Shown here piece after piece: positions 14,701-28,200 of a DNA stretch of 64,000 bases; position 1 is the stretch's first letter; each line of letters opens with the position of its first letter. Below the pieces are notes generated by a model, which had not been told where the DNA came from, made no database searches, and saw only the letters and a list, made by a program, of their open reading frames with translations. Source of the DNA: Onchocerca lupi. Its lineage: Eukaryota > Nematoda > Chromadorea > Rhabditida > Onchocercidae. A program made the translations under genes and the position numbers. The DNA is taken from assembly GCA_028564675.1 (NCBI GenBank), contig JAOVVO010000174.1:1-64000 (forward strand). Reading direction: 5' to 3'.

Positions 14701-16033
14701 AAAACAAATGAAAATGTATTATTTTAAAGATAAAATATATATTTTAATATAATGAAAAAAAAATATAGTCAATAATGATGCGGAAAATAAAAATTAAACA
14801 ATATATGAGAGGTGGAAAAATCAATCATTATTATCATGTGAATAATATTATTAATCTTATCTAATATACTTTTTTAATTGATTATAATAATTTGAAATAC
14901 CTTAAGAAGATGATTATGTAGCACCGTAGAAACATCAGTTATATTTGCTTTTTTTGTTTTAGTCATTCCAGTATCTTTTTGTAAATATTGATTTAACCAA
15001 CCGAAAATATCTGAAAAAAATGTTGAAAAATACCAATAGAAAAAACGAACTGTTACATAATAATTTAATAAATATTTTAAAAGAAAAGAAATAAATAATG
15101 GGAAAGAGAATAAAATAAAATTGGAAATGTTCGGAAATACAGCGACAATCTAACTTTAAATTAAATCAGACAGTAAATTCCAATTTTTCCCTTTTCATCT
15201 TCATTTTTCTTTCAGATGATCACTAATTTGTCAAGTTAAACTGATCATAATATGAATAAGAAAAAAAGACGAAAAAGAAGAGAAAAAAAATTTCAAAATT
15301 CCAGATATTTCGAAATATTAGACAGTTTCTTAAAATATACATTAATTTACACGTTTTTTTAATTTATATTTTTAAAAATATATCATTTTAAATCTAATAT
15401 AAATATATAGTTATAATTTGTGTCTATATTAAAATTAAAAACTAATATATTACGGTACTAATATTAATTATCGACGATTTAAATATTGGAAAAAACAAGA
15501 CAAAAATTTTCAAATTAATCACTATCATTTTTTATTCATTTTTAACGCATGCTAGAAGGACTTTGTTGCATTTTTTTTTTGTTTTTATTTTTATTTTTAA
15601 TTTATTCAGTTGAAAAAATCTAATTATAAACCATAAAAAAACATAACACATGAAATGAAATTTCTTGAAAATTTCATTGGTTCATCGTTTTCATTCTTTT
15701 TTCTTACTTATCTTCCAATAAATTCTATCAATTCTTTTTACTTCTTCAAAACTTGTTTTTCATTTTTATTAAACTTCCCATGCATAGCCATCATGCAAAA
15801 GGTTGACAAGAAGTAGAATAGAAATTTGTTCAGCAATAAGCAGAAAACTTGTTTTTAACTTTGATCAGAAGTAGTAACAGTTACAATAGTACTAACAGAA
15901 ATAATCAATATTTGAAATAATTAAAAGTAAGAAGAAAAATCAAAAGATACAAACTAATTTTTTTAACATTGATGAAATGCTTACCGAAAATTGGTCTTGT
16001 CATTCTTTTCTTCAAATTTGTTAATTGAAACAT
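2721..16033 (-). CDS. Diverged Na,K/H,K-ATPase-like P-type ATPase alpha subunit
   Basis: Type IIC-like P-type ATPase, an integral membrane protein. About 1,093 residues are assembled; the extreme C-terminus is not resolved. Exons (high to low): 16033-15985, 15010-14901, 14621-14502, 14273-14016, 13085-12973, 12220-12001, 11228-11012, 10552-10358, 9694-9469, 9291-9168, 8658-8525 (GC donor), 7899-7788, 7383-7182, 6888-6788, 6416-6264, 5895-5793, 5260-5037, 4269-4070, 3699-3531, 3322-3104, 2751-2721. Phases join throughout. Visible landmarks: actuator loop around residue 242 (TGEL), TM4 around 360 (ANIPQGLP), phosphorylation site at about D404 (CDKTGVFTLN), KGAPE at about 594, VTGDHP at about 700, hinge at about 790 (TGDGVLDAPAL), TM5 NLKKTIAYTL, TM6 SIDLITE. 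Normal family motifs are TGES, PEGL, DKTGTLTQN and GDGVND, so four signatures are altered, although the phosphorylated Asp and the TGE glutamate remain. It resembles the nematode-specific CATP branch; orthology to a named gene is not claimed. The start ATG is the first in-frame Met of exon 1. Confidence 0.85.
3830..3914 (-). other. Probable cryptic or poison exon in the ATPase gene
   Basis: The segment lies between an AG acceptor and a perfect GTAAGA donor on the minus strand and is open for 28 codons. Joining the exon ending at 4070 directly to the exon starting at 3699 restores a tryptophan codon and the right family spacing (YLFVFWYYEI). Including this segment instead puts the next exon out of frame and gives a stop at its third codon. 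It is therefore either a chance ORF or a regulated poison exon. Confidence 0.4.
4703..5066. repeat. Decayed tandem duplication covering the 3' end of an ATPase exon
   Basis: Sequence 4703-4866 matches 4895-5066 with many substitutions. Shared blocks include gaataaatatcaacaa, a stretch ending agaaaag-type purines, and the coding tail ctaagacc-attgg. The second copy contains the real 3' end of the exon at 5260-5037; the first copy is a ghost of it inside the downstream intron. Confidence 0.65.
5224..5490. repeat. Decayed tandem duplication covering the 5' end of the same ATPase exon
   Basis: 5224-5330 and 5347-5490 share ordered blocks: tcttttg-aaatgca-ttcc, then t-aagatt-a-ctttt-cgg, then tacaaaat, then ttattctatt. 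The first holds the 5' end of the exon at 5260-5037. The second is a non-coding ghost lying in the upstream intron. Confidence 0.6.
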
Positions 16034-18039
16034 GATGATCAAACTTATTCATATACCATCATATTGTGAAGCAATCATTTGTTGGAATCAAAGAATAAGA
16101 AAATGGAAAAGATTTATGTAAAAATAAAAATTTCAGTCATAACCAAGTTGAATATCTTCGAATATCTATAAATCGTAATTAATGTTAATAAAATAAAGTT
16201 TCATGATTTATAATTTTTTGATGACATTATTTTGTAACATTTCTTTACAAAAAAATCTATGATATTTTAAATTCTGACTTTTTTTTCCTTAAATTCATGT
16301 ACATAATGTTTTTAAAACATGTCATTATATGTTACACAAATATAAATAAATAGATAAGTTTTCTATTTTTAGATTTCTTCTTTAAACACAATTTTTACTT
16401 AAGCTTCGTTTGTAATGATTAATTCTATCAATTAATTTTTAAATCGAAACATTAATTTAAATTAAATTTTATCAAAGACATAATGTTTAATAAATGAATT
16501 ACATCTGTAAACATTAGCTAAGAAAAGTACAACATTACATTGATGTATTTTCCTGTTCGAACATGAAAAGGAATGTGAGAACAAAATACGATAAAAAGAA
16601 TGGTGAATAAATAGAAGATGAAATAGTGAATAAAACATTTTGATTTTGTCAGTGATAGCTTGTTCATAACTGATAACGGAACATTTGGAACACAAATGAT
16701 TGTCCCATTATATAATTACTACATCATCCAAACTCATCTGATGATGATGACAATCTTATGTTTGACATAATTTATCAATATAAACCTTAATATAACAATC
16801 ACAAATTAGTCTCTAATAATTTATTAATTATAATTGATTCAGCAAACAGAACACAAAACGATTGTAAGCCTATAAGCATACAAAATATTTTAACTAAACT
16901 TTTGCAAATATTTCTCTTTTTTTCCGCTTTTTTTTTCTTCTTATTTATCTGATAGATAAAACAAAATTATTACGAAAATTCGGTATAATTTTGAATTTAG
17001 AAAAAAAAAAAAAACAAGAAGAAAAGAAAAAGAAGTTTCTATTGAATCAGAATTTTTTTTTTTGAATTATCAATATTATTTATCAATTTTCAATATTGAA
17101 TAAAAATCAATTCAAACCGATTTATCCTTCCAATTTTCCAATCTTTTACAATCATTACATGTAGAATTTGACTTAAATAACAATGACAAAATCAATCTGT
17201 AGTGAAAAATACTAATGATAGTAATAAATAATATATGTTGATTTATATTTTTATGATCTTTTATTAAAACGAAGAAACAAGTTTAAATGAACTTGAATCT
17301 GGATTCAGAAAAACAAGTTTTGAAACCTTTAAGCAAATTCAGACGAATTGAAAATAAAAGTTAACATGCAAAATTTTTGAGCCAAACATATTTTTCAGGA
17401 ATTAATCCGAGAGAATAAATTTCAAATAATAATCAATGATACGATAATTGCTTAAACATTTTATTTAAAAAGAAAAGAATTAATAACAGTAGAAATAGTA
17501 GTAGTAGTAATAGGTAGTTGCCACTGTCAAAGTTGTTATTTTCACCAGTTTGTCGTATTAGTACTGCTATTACAGGAGGAAGATAAAGTATTTATTGAAT
17601 AGAGAAGAAGAAAATATTTATTATATGTTTTGCAGTAAACGAGAAAAACGATCACAATATACTGCAGAATTTTACACAATATTGTATAAAATTATTTAGA
17701 ATAGGTAAAGACTAACATATTAAAATTGATCAATAAAATTTACTAATGAAATGGATTGATTCTAAATAAGTATTGATTTAAAAAATTGACTAATCGATTT
17801 AATATTAATTAATTACACTTCGATATCTATTTTACAATGAGACAATATCAGATTCTTTCTATTTAATAAATGATAACTATGCATGAGAAATTTTTTGGTT
17901 TATTTATTTCGTTTGCTTTGAATGTATATTTTATGCAAATGATTTTAAATGATATTTAGTAAATATTACTAATAAAAATTTATCTAATTTATTTCAAGTA
18001 CTTCTCAAACTTCAAGAAGTATCGGAAAAATCCGAAAAT

Positions 18040-18520
18040 TACAATTAACGTGGTAAGGGAGTGGTAAAGTTCAAGAAGCGCGCAGTTTCAAATGGACCGA
18101 TAAGTCGGTAAACATGCTTGACGCCAAAACAATAAACAAAGGAATAAACATGTTTCCCGCCAAAATGTTCTCATGAATAGCTAAACAATGGGAGGTCGAC
18201 CAATCATGAGGTGAAGAAACGGTCAGGAAAGAAGGAGCCTCAGAAGGATGTAAAAGGTTCGGATTTTAGAGCGCAGTCAATTCTGTTTGAAGTTCAACAG
18301 CAACAGCAGCAATTTCAACCGACACGGCAGGCGGACAATCAGGGAGCAGTATTCTTGTCGACGAGTGACGAAGGAAGGAAATAAGTTATTTGGGTGGTAA
18401 GTTATCTGAATATTCTCAGATAGCTATTTGTTCGTTAAATATTCGTTGCTAGTAAATTTTTCTCCCAACAGATCGCAGCAGACAAAAAACTTTCGAGACA
18501 AGAAGCGAGTTAATAGAATT
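18040..18520. mobile_element. GC-richer island, possible solo LTR
   Basis: This stretch stands out from its surroundings by base composition. On the plus strand it carries a TATA-like element (tgtaaaagg), a short leader, a CAG/CAA-rich run (aacagcaacagcagc) and a good splice-donor-like ggtaagtt at about 18400. That architecture resembles the LTR and leader of a BEL/Pao or Gypsy element. I could not find matching terminal TG...CA boundaries with a target duplication, and no reverse-transcriptase ORF is nearby, so this is a guess from composition and layout. A first exon or promoter of an unrecognised gene is the main alternative. Confidence 0.3.
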
Positions 18521-20529
18521 AAGTGCAATTATGATGATACAATGGTTTGAATTAAATGGAATAATAGTGATAAGTAACATGAATAATAAGGGAATTTTAA
18601 TCGATAAAACGAAGTGCTATACTAAAGATTCGATGAAGTGCTATACTAAACAGTAGAATTAAGCTTGAAAATGAATATCATTGACTTTTTGATTGATTGC
18701 TATAATTATGGGTAAACTAAATTGGAGTTTCCTATTATGAAGTTTTAATTATCACTATTTGGTACCATCAAATTGCTAGTTTAGTATCATAAAATTGTCA
18801 TTGTATATGGTACCATTAGTATCATTATTTCTTGATAGTGCCATTTTATAATGTTATAATTTTGTAATAAATTCTATCTACTAAATATTTTTAATTTTTA
18901 AGATTTCAGTCTTTGTTAAAAATCAAACTTTTATTATAACGAATAAGTAAGGAAAAAAAGGAAAAAAAAGTACAGAAAAATAGATGACATTAAAAAAATT
19001 TTCTTTAGACTTCCCTCAAATTTTTAAATGTTTAATTTTTTGACCAATTTTTCTAAAAAAAAAAATTATGGCGATATTATGGAGATATTTTTATCAATTT
19101 AAAATCCCATACTTTTCCTTTTCATTTCAAATAAATTGCCTAATTTTCCAAACCTAAATCTTTCTTGATCCCTTTACTATTTCCCTTTTTTCTTTCGAAT
19201 TTTTCAAAATCGATAAATAAATTTCTATTCTCTATTTTTCTCCTTTTTTCGAGTACTTTACATTAGTTTTTTCCATTATTCTAAATAATAATATAAATAT
19301 TATTATATTATTTGTTATTGCGTTATTATTATTATTACTTATTTTATTATATGCAGGAATTCATATTAAATTCTTCATATATTATTTTTTTTAAATGTAA
19401 AAGCTTGCTAAGTTTGATTAATTTGCAGCAAAATTAAAGCATGAATTCAAAATGATTAAGTCAATAGATTTATTAGTACTGAATATTTAAGTATTCATTA
19501 TTCTCTATAAATAAAACTTCACATGCAAGAATTCCATATTATAAAAAGAAAAAAAAATATTCAGGGATCAAATTAAACAGGAAATTTGAAATTACTTCAT
19601 ACTGAAATTTTGCAAATTAATAGCATAATAATTTTTCGTAGATAACATAACTTTTGTAAATAATTACAATAATTCTGCATATCCATCCTTGCTGTAAAAT
19701 AACACTTTAGCGGAACGGAATTGAATATATTCTCGAGCAATCAAAAATATGCAAACTTAAGTACCATAATCAAATTAAAATTTATTGAAAATTCAATTTT
19801 GTATATTTTTCGAATGAAATTGAAAATTGTTTATGCTCCTCATAATCTATTACTATTAATGATCTTAACTGATGCCATTGAACTGTTACTAATATTAATG
19901 TGTGATTACTATTAAACAATAATTGTGATTTATACTTTCATTTCCGTTTTGATTACCATTATCGATAATAGATATAATAACTTTCCCCTATCAGAATTAT
20001 ATTTTAATATCACCATTGCAAACATTTTTACCACTATCAGAATTATCAATATTTTTGTCATTAGAGAAGATAGATAACAGATAATGATAATAATGATGAA
20101 TGATGGTGATATAAATTTATAAAAATATAATAATTACCATGTAAAACACTTAAGTGAAAAGTGTTACGAAATTTTTATCACTTAAATTTCTGCACACCAA
20201 GGAGTTCTATTTATGATATCTGAATTTTAAATAGTTGACAAGATCCTGCTACGTATAAATCTTTGCAGCATGAGAAATATTTGGGTAAAGAATGGAAGAA
20301 AGGAAATTGTTGACAATAAATCAATCAATTTTCATAGATTTTGAGAATATATGTTTGAAAAAAATTATCAAATTTATAAACGAAGAATATAAAATATATC
20401 AAAGTTTAGCTTGTGTTTTACAGAAGAAAGAAACGATAAATCAATCGAAAATCTGTTTAAAAAAATTATTTTAATAAGAATTTCGAAATTTTTTTTTACT
20501 TAAATAAGTGGTAGATTTTTTATCTATAG

Positions 20530-20700
20530 ACCAATTTCACCGGCATCATGACCTTGACTGTTTCATTAATATTATAATCTTGACCTTTTCCCATGAAACG
20601 TATTATGACCTTGATCGCTTCATCGGTATCATGATTTTGCTTGTTTCACTAGTATCATGATCTTGATTGTTTAACTAATATCATGAATTGATTACTTCAC
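20530..20700. repeat. Degenerate 26-bp tandem repeat, about six units
   Basis: Successive units follow the pattern atcatgaccttgattgtttc followed by actaat, with 26-base spacing best preserved in the last three full units. Earlier units are more diverged and one is slightly longer. It is non-coding in all frames beyond short distances. Confidence 0.7.
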
Positions 20701-23700
20701 TCACCCCTTATTTGTGTAAAGTTTAGCATTCGCTTTGAAAAAATAAACTTTTTCACTTGCATTAATATCATATTAATCAATCGTTAAAATGAAACATTTC
20801 TGTTGCAATTTAAAAAGTTAAAATTTGCAAATAAAAAATTGAAAAAAAATTACAACCTTCTAAATTGTGGTCAAAATAGCAATTGAAATTTTAATAATCA
20901 ACAAACTTCTGACTCATTTCTAGAAGAAAATAAGTATTAAATGAGTCAATAATTTCGAAATTACAAAATATCATGATTAAAAATCAATTTAATTATCAAA
21001 AGAAGAATAGGACGAAATAGAGAGAATAATTGGCAGAGTTTCTGCTAATATTCATTTCTCTTCTTTCTCTCACTCTTTCTCTCATTCTCTCTTTCATTAA
21101 TTCTTTTCCTTTTTTTCCTTTTAACTCTTCGCCAATTTGCAAAACCGGTAAACGAAAATCTCTTCATTTTTATTTGTCAATAGTTTCGTTTATTAAAAGA
21201 GGATTATACATTTCCGTCTAAATATACGCTGATCAAAAATCACGGGAAATTTTCACATAAACAGTGGATTTTCACGTAGGCAATGAGAATTACACGTAAA
21301 GGGAATTTATAAAAAAAAGAAAAAAAAAAAAGAAAAAAAGTTCAATAACATTCATGCTCTTATAAACGAATAATATTGTACAAATATTTTGAAGAGAACT
21401 ACTAGAAATGATGAATTGTTCATCTCTTATTTGTTACCTACCTGATCTCTAATCGTGTTACATAGTAGTGAATAAAACAGATTTAACGAATGGCAGACCC
21501 ATATATCTTGAGAAGTAACAAAATAGATCGAAGATTTTTATATCCATGAAGTTTGAATTAGATTATAAAATAAAGAAGTAATGAATGTAAATGTCATAAT
21601 GTTAATTAAACGAAAGGAATTAGCAGAATAACTTTGTGATTGTTTGCCTAATTAATAATGATCATTAGGTAACATAAATTTCAAATGATGACATTTCCTA
21701 TATCAATAAGAAGAAAAGAAAACGAGTAGCATATAATTTTATGAATTTTTTAGCATAATATTGCCGAAATTCATTGCTAATATTTCAGTTATAATAGGGA
21801 TGTAGTTGGATGAAATATTCAATAAAACCAGTTAATAATATAGAAATTGTAGTTTTTGGACAGCATGAGGAAACTAATCGATAGTGATGATAAAAGTAAT
21901 TCCTAATAAACATTTTTAGGAAATTTTTCCGAAAATTGTTCAGATTGTGACAAAAGACGAGAAGTATAAATGGGCTTATATCCGGAAATTTTCAAATGGC
22001 TAATGTGAAAAAAATATTTAATGTATTTAATGATGATTTGAATGTTATTACAGGAAATTTAAGAAAATGTTTTGATTCATGATATATAGTAGTATTAAAG
22101 TGCATTCTCAAAACTTTCAAATCTTGCTATTTATTTTACGGGATGACAAAGTAATATCGAATTTCCAACGAATTTGAGATCTAAGTACATATGACCTAAA
22201 TTTGATAATTCTTGTTGACATGATAGATTTCTATTGAATTGTACGACATATTCATGATATTTTGTCATCAAATAACATTTTGAAAACATTTTATCGAACA
22301 TTTGTCCAGACATTCCCTTTTGTAAATTTATAAAGTTTCAAATCCTCAATTTTTTTTCCTATCTTTTATTTTCCAATTTTTTTTAATTGCATTTTACAAT
22401 ATTATTTTCATTTCAAGTATTTCTTTCTTCACTACCTTTCTACTCAGTGAATGATGATCTTTTTTTGCAACAATAATGATTTTAATTAGACGAAAATTTA
22501 AGATAAATAAATAAAGAGAGAGAGGAAAAAAAAAAGAAAGAGGAAAAAGGACAAAAAGAAAGGAAAAATATCATATAATGTTATTTTGTATAACTTTATA
22601 CTATTTATAATTTGACACAATTAAACGTAATTTTAAACGAAAACTAATATAAAATATATATTTCTGTTTGCTTTAATAGCAAAAATAATTCCAATATTTA
22701 CTTATAAAAGAGGAAAAGTTTCCGAATAAATAATTAACGAAATTGATAAACGAAGTGATTCGGAATATTGAAGAAAGTTTTAATTAAGTTCTAATTACTT
22801 TATCAATTTCTACTTCATTCCTTTCTTTATTTGTAATTTTCCTTCTTATTTTTTTGTATAAAAGAATTTATAGTAGATATTTCGGAATAAATACTTGTGA
22901 TATATCTATTTATCACTAAAATATTACAAATTTTTGTGGGCTCTTTAAACAGAATTGTTATAATATGCTGTATAAAAAAATAAAATTGAATTAAAATTGC
23001 AAGATAAATCTATTATTACAACATGATATGGTCATTTTGTATCAACATGTACTAATATAAAAATGAAGATGTTAAATGGCAATAAGATGTCATTTGATTA
23101 AAAAAAGTATGAAAAATAAAAAAAAAAAGAAGATAGAAAAAGTAGAGAAAAATAGATCGTCGGCCGTGTTCTTTCATTTCAATTCATCGTCAAGTCAAAA
23201 AAAGAAACGATGAAAGATTAAATGTTGGAATAAAAGTGTCAAAAATATTACCAGAGGATGACATATTGTTTGAATGAATAAAGTTTTCATCAACATTCAT
23301 TTGTCAGCTCACATTATGTCAACCTTGTCATGCTATAATTAATCGTTTCTTTTTCATTTATTTACTTTTTTTCCTCAGAGTTATCGTTTATTACATCTAT
23401 TACGGTAATATATTTCTTCTTCACAAAAATAAAAAAAAAAAAAAATTGCAGAAGAAATCGATTAGATCGATCATTTCAAAAATTCACTTACGTTGACAAA
23501 TGTTTTTGTATAAAAAAAATAATTCGAGAAATTTGTGAATAAATACACTCCATTTTAGTGACATATTCGTGGTTGAAAAAGAGAGAAAAAAGGTTTGAAT
23601 AAATTTTATAAATTTAAGCACAATTTTTTCAAATAAATTTGAAGATATTAAAGAAATGAAAAAATTGATTTATCAAAATAAAATGAATTTTGTCGGTAAA

Positions 23701-25232
23701 AAAAAAAAAAAGAATTAGTAAATGCATTACTTCAGTTTTGAATAGATGCATGAATTTTCAATTAAATGTAATATGTTTAATAATACAGTGAAATGGGAAC
23801 AAATATAGTTTTGGCATTTTCAAAGAAATTCTACTGGTGAAGGAAAACGATATACTACTATAGTTTGTCCAATGATAAAAGTGATATAAACTAAATAGGA
23901 TTAATATTACTTATCAACTAATTAATATTTCAAGTTTTGTTCCGAATCAGTTAGAAGTAATTTCAAATTGATTGTAAATAATTTGGCCCTTATAGGAAAA
24001 TAATGACGAATATATTACAAAAATAATTTTACAAAATATATTCAACTCTTCTTTTTATTTATCGATTGACTCAGCAAATATTGGCATTACATAATTGCTA
24101 AATCTTTGAAAATTATCAATCTTCCCGCGAATCTCTACATTACCAAACTTATACATCGAAAAATCATTTTCTTAACTAAGAAGGAAAACTTCTTATGAAT
24201 GTCAGGATTTGCTCCTGCTACTACCTAAGTTTTTTATCATTACACAAGTTTATAGTTATTTCAGTACGTTAGTCATTAACAAGTTAACTCATTAAAATTT
24301 TAATCATATTTTTCTTTGGCTAATTTAAAAACTAATCATTTTCACACAGCACTAAAATATTTCACTTGAAAAAATTGTCCATAAACACCTATTATTAATG
24401 ACATGAAATGAAAATTCAAATTTTGCCAAGTATCAGCAAAATATTCCAAGATCTTCATCAGTATAGTAATATGTAGAAAAAAATAAACATTCAAAACATC
24501 TCAGTTATTTTTATTTGCAACTTTTGCCAAAACAATGCTATTATTATTCTTTATCATTCTTATTATTTTTGGGTATCACTTGAAGATTCCCTTTATATCG
24601 ATTATCTAAATTGACATTAGCATTTCAAAATAGATAATAAAAAAACAGATAAAAATTTTTTTCAAAATAGATAATAAAATTAAATGCATTCAATTGTACT
24701 TCTTCCTGTAAATATCAAATAATAGTGTAAAAAACTCGCAAATTCTGAAAAAATAATACTCTAAGAGTGCAAGCAATGCATGTATTTGATTTGAAAATCG
24801 TAGATAAAGACAGAGAAGCTTCATGTGATCAACAGATCAAAAATTCTGTCTAAAAGAATTAAGGAATATGAAAATATTAATTGATGTCTTTTAAAATTTA
24901 ATTCAAATGATTTAAGAAAAGGGAAGAAAGAAATCAGTGCTGGTCAGCCATGTATTTGCTTATCTCTTAATAATTTCAACTTAATTTCTGTCCATTACTT
25001 GCTACATGTTTTAAATAATGAATCCCTAATTCATCGAATTTGCTGCATTTACATCACAATTACTCAAATTTTGTTTTTGCTGTGGAGATAATTACAATGA
25101 AAATGCAGAACAAAAAAGATTAAAAAATTTGAATCGAAATGCATAAAAATCTCCCAACAATAAACAATGCAAAAAAGAACAAATTTTAGCTAATTTCTTC
25201 AAATGATATCTAGAAGATTTCCTGTCCTTTTC

Positions 25233-28200
25233 CTATTTCGGATCATGCTTCATCGAGAAAGGCATCTTCCCTTCGATAATTTTGCCAATATCTTTAAAAG
25301 ATGCCTGCTGTGACCCACGTTTTGCTGGCTTCGGCATTAAAGGACCGGGACGCCAACCAATAAATGAAACAATCTGAAAAGTCGCCGGACATGGAGCATC
25401 TTCGCGGGAGAACATTGATCTGAAATAATTTCGTTCCACAAACAGGCAAGTATATTCATACATGAAGATTTGTATAAAAACAAATGTTTTAGGTTACATT
25501 TAGTTTATATGGCACTCTTACCTATAAATAGCATCAGCAGCTATTAAAATATCTCTCCTAATATGCGTTGATCGATTTCGTAATGCATTTGATTCACACA
25601 TCCCTTGCAGATCATACAGTAAAGCAAAGATGCTCGGATAACCGACCTGGAAAAAAATGAGTTCAACTTCAAAAGAATGAGATGCCAATTTTCGATGGAA
25701 TTCAATGAACTTAAGCATTTGATAAACCTCAGCAATATTATTGATCTCTCGGTCTGAAATTACATTATTTTCAATGCCTTAAAAAAAGAAATTGATTGAA
25801 TAATGAACATGATTTAAAAGAGTGCATATTACTATTACCGTAAGTTCATCAGTGTCTATTGTGATCATTCCGAAACCAGCCTGACTCATTAACGACCCAA
25901 TATCATCCGGCCGAACAAATGGTGAAATATGCAAACCGATACCACCCAACCTCTCCATTTCAGCTAATTGTAAGGCTATCCGAAGTTCATGTAGTGTTTC
26001 ATTGGCTAGCATAGCACCAATTAGGGGACAATCAGGACGGAGGATCGATAAACAATACGAGAACCTGGAATCATGCAGGATGAATAAATTAAAATGAATT
26101 TACTATGTTATATAAAATTTAAACCTGAATTCTACACTATAACTTAACTATTCAACAATAAGATCTATTGTAAAATAAGAGTAAATAATACAAGAATGGA
26201 TTGGGATATCATTGATACTGTAATATCACTTAAAGCCTTCCCTTTCTAAAGCGTCTGCAACTATTAGTATTACTGGAAAGAAAAAAGTTCGCCACTTTAA
26301 GAAAAGTAATTCAGAAAGCACAGTATGAAATGCTAAAAGATATCAATATTACGGAATGATATTAATTATAATACTATAATGATTTTTAGCATTTCCTTTA
26401 TCTCAAAAGCTAACAAAAAACAAACGGAAACCATTTAGCGAGATCATTAATCCAGTGGGCACTAAGACTAGACACCACCAAATCAGCTGACTTTTCTCGG
26501 AAAGGTGCCACTGATTCATCTGCAATGATACTCAAAACAGGTACTTCAGGATCCGCCGCGCTTCGACTTCGTTGTATCAGTCCTGTACTCATATCACATT
26601 GAATGATGACACCCACATTTTCCTGTGCATTTAGAGACATTTCAACCACCTATCATCTACATTTTATGGTCTTTGCAATGCCTTCTTCCATGCAAACTGT
26701 TCTATTTCATCCAATTTTTCTTGAATTATTTTCTGACCAGTTTACTACATATGATAGGAAATTAAATTTACTGTAATCACAAACAAATTATATAGCAGGT
26801 CATCTTTGTAACATCTATGCTAAAAAAGACGTCCATAGATCATTCTCGAAAACTTATTAACTTACTAGCTGGACTCGGCCACTCTCCGCTTGGCCGATCC
26901 AGCTAGTCTATGGGGGGCCGGCCACGCTTCGCGTGTCCAACTCCAGCTAGTCTATATAAATAAAAATGTCAATGTTTCTTTGTTCAAAATCTTAAACCTC
27001 CGAAAGTTCTAAAACACGCACCTCATTTATATTAATTCAAAATCTTAGATATCGGAAAGTCCTTATCTATTGCTTTGAAATTTTGATACAACGTTGCACT
27101 CGAATACGCGCATGTTTTTATACACGCGTTTTTGTAGTTCAGTCTGGTTAAGTGCATAAAAAAAAAGAGAAAGCACGTGTTTCTAGTGTTGGGAAAAAAA
27201 AAACTGATCCTTTGTAATTTGATTTGTAGTTTGGTTGGAATGGAGACTGATTCTTGCTATTGTGATTAGGCTAGGTCAGCAATAAGTGTGAAGAGGTTTT
27301 TTGCGTCTTTTGCGACAGAGATGAATGCTGTATGCTGTTGAGAAATGTTTCATTGATTGATGAAGAGTGTTTCTTCGCAAAAAACAATTTTCAGACAGCA
27401 TCCAGGCAAAGTAATCACTTGGGTTATTCTTTCGTTTGTCGATAATAGAGAAGAATACTATTCAAGTGAATTGTGCGATTATTACTACTGTTGTGTTGTT
27501 TGGAACTGTGGAACTGGAACCGTAACTCCGAACTGTTGCTAATGCTGCGTCTATCTTCGTCGTTTATCTGTGAACTGGAACGTTTTGATGGTAAACATGT
27601 TTTTCGCCCCTTTGAAATTATGTCGCGCCATTTGAACTTTACTATTTCTTGTATACAATTATTTTCATAGCGTTATTTAACATCTTTCAGTTTCCATCCA
27701 TATCTAATATGTTTGCTTTCACAATACTTGTCAACTTACAATATTTTTTGTTGTTTCATTTTCTGTGTAGATATAGAGATTGTCTGATTTGCGACTTTAG
27801 AAAACGCAACATATAACTGTCCATGTGAAAAACAATCAGTCTCTAGATCTAAACGGCACAACTCTAAAGATTAACCCTGAGCTTTGTTGATTGTGAATGC
27901 AAACGCCAATCGAATTGGGAATTGCAATCACTTAAACTGAAATGACATACCCAGTGGAATCATAGGAATGCAAGGAATAAGGAATCTACACCTTTGAAAG
28001 GTCCTGCCAAGATTATTGCCTTTACGACATTGCTCATTAATTTTTTTACTGCAAGCCGCATACCGTTGCAAAATTTTGGCTCGCTGATATTTCGCAACAT
28101 GATAATTGGCGCGCCGATTTTCAGTTGCAGTACGTACGATAGCATCTCCTGGCAGATCGAGTGAATTCAAAAATTCTGTTGGATTCGTAATCGCTCTATC

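Larger units (their letters stand above)
16034..25232. other. Intergenic region of about 9.2 kb
   Basis: I found no exon chain on either strand. Scattered ORFs of 60-77 codons lack family motifs or exon-like codon use. Apart from AT-rich low-complexity DNA and homopolymer runs, the only structures are a GC-richer island near 18.04-18.52 kb and a degenerate tandem repeat at 20.53-20.70 kb. It should also contain the promoter of the ATPase gene, which starts at 16033 and reads leftward. Confidence 0.55.

Noticed and set aside
16462..16695. 77-codon minus-strand ORF upstream of the ATPase start
   Set aside because: Phe/His/Ser-rich translation from AT-rich DNA, no family similarity and no splice context.
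21030..21221. Plus-strand ORF with a hydrophobic, signal-peptide-like start
   Set aside because: The hydrophobicity comes from a tctctt-rich low-complexity stretch; no downstream exons join to it.
26864..26907. Hairpin considered as a tRNA or small RNA gene
   Set aside because: It lacks A- and B-box sequences and a cloverleaf; it sits at the Helitron 3' end and repeats the element's terminal motif.
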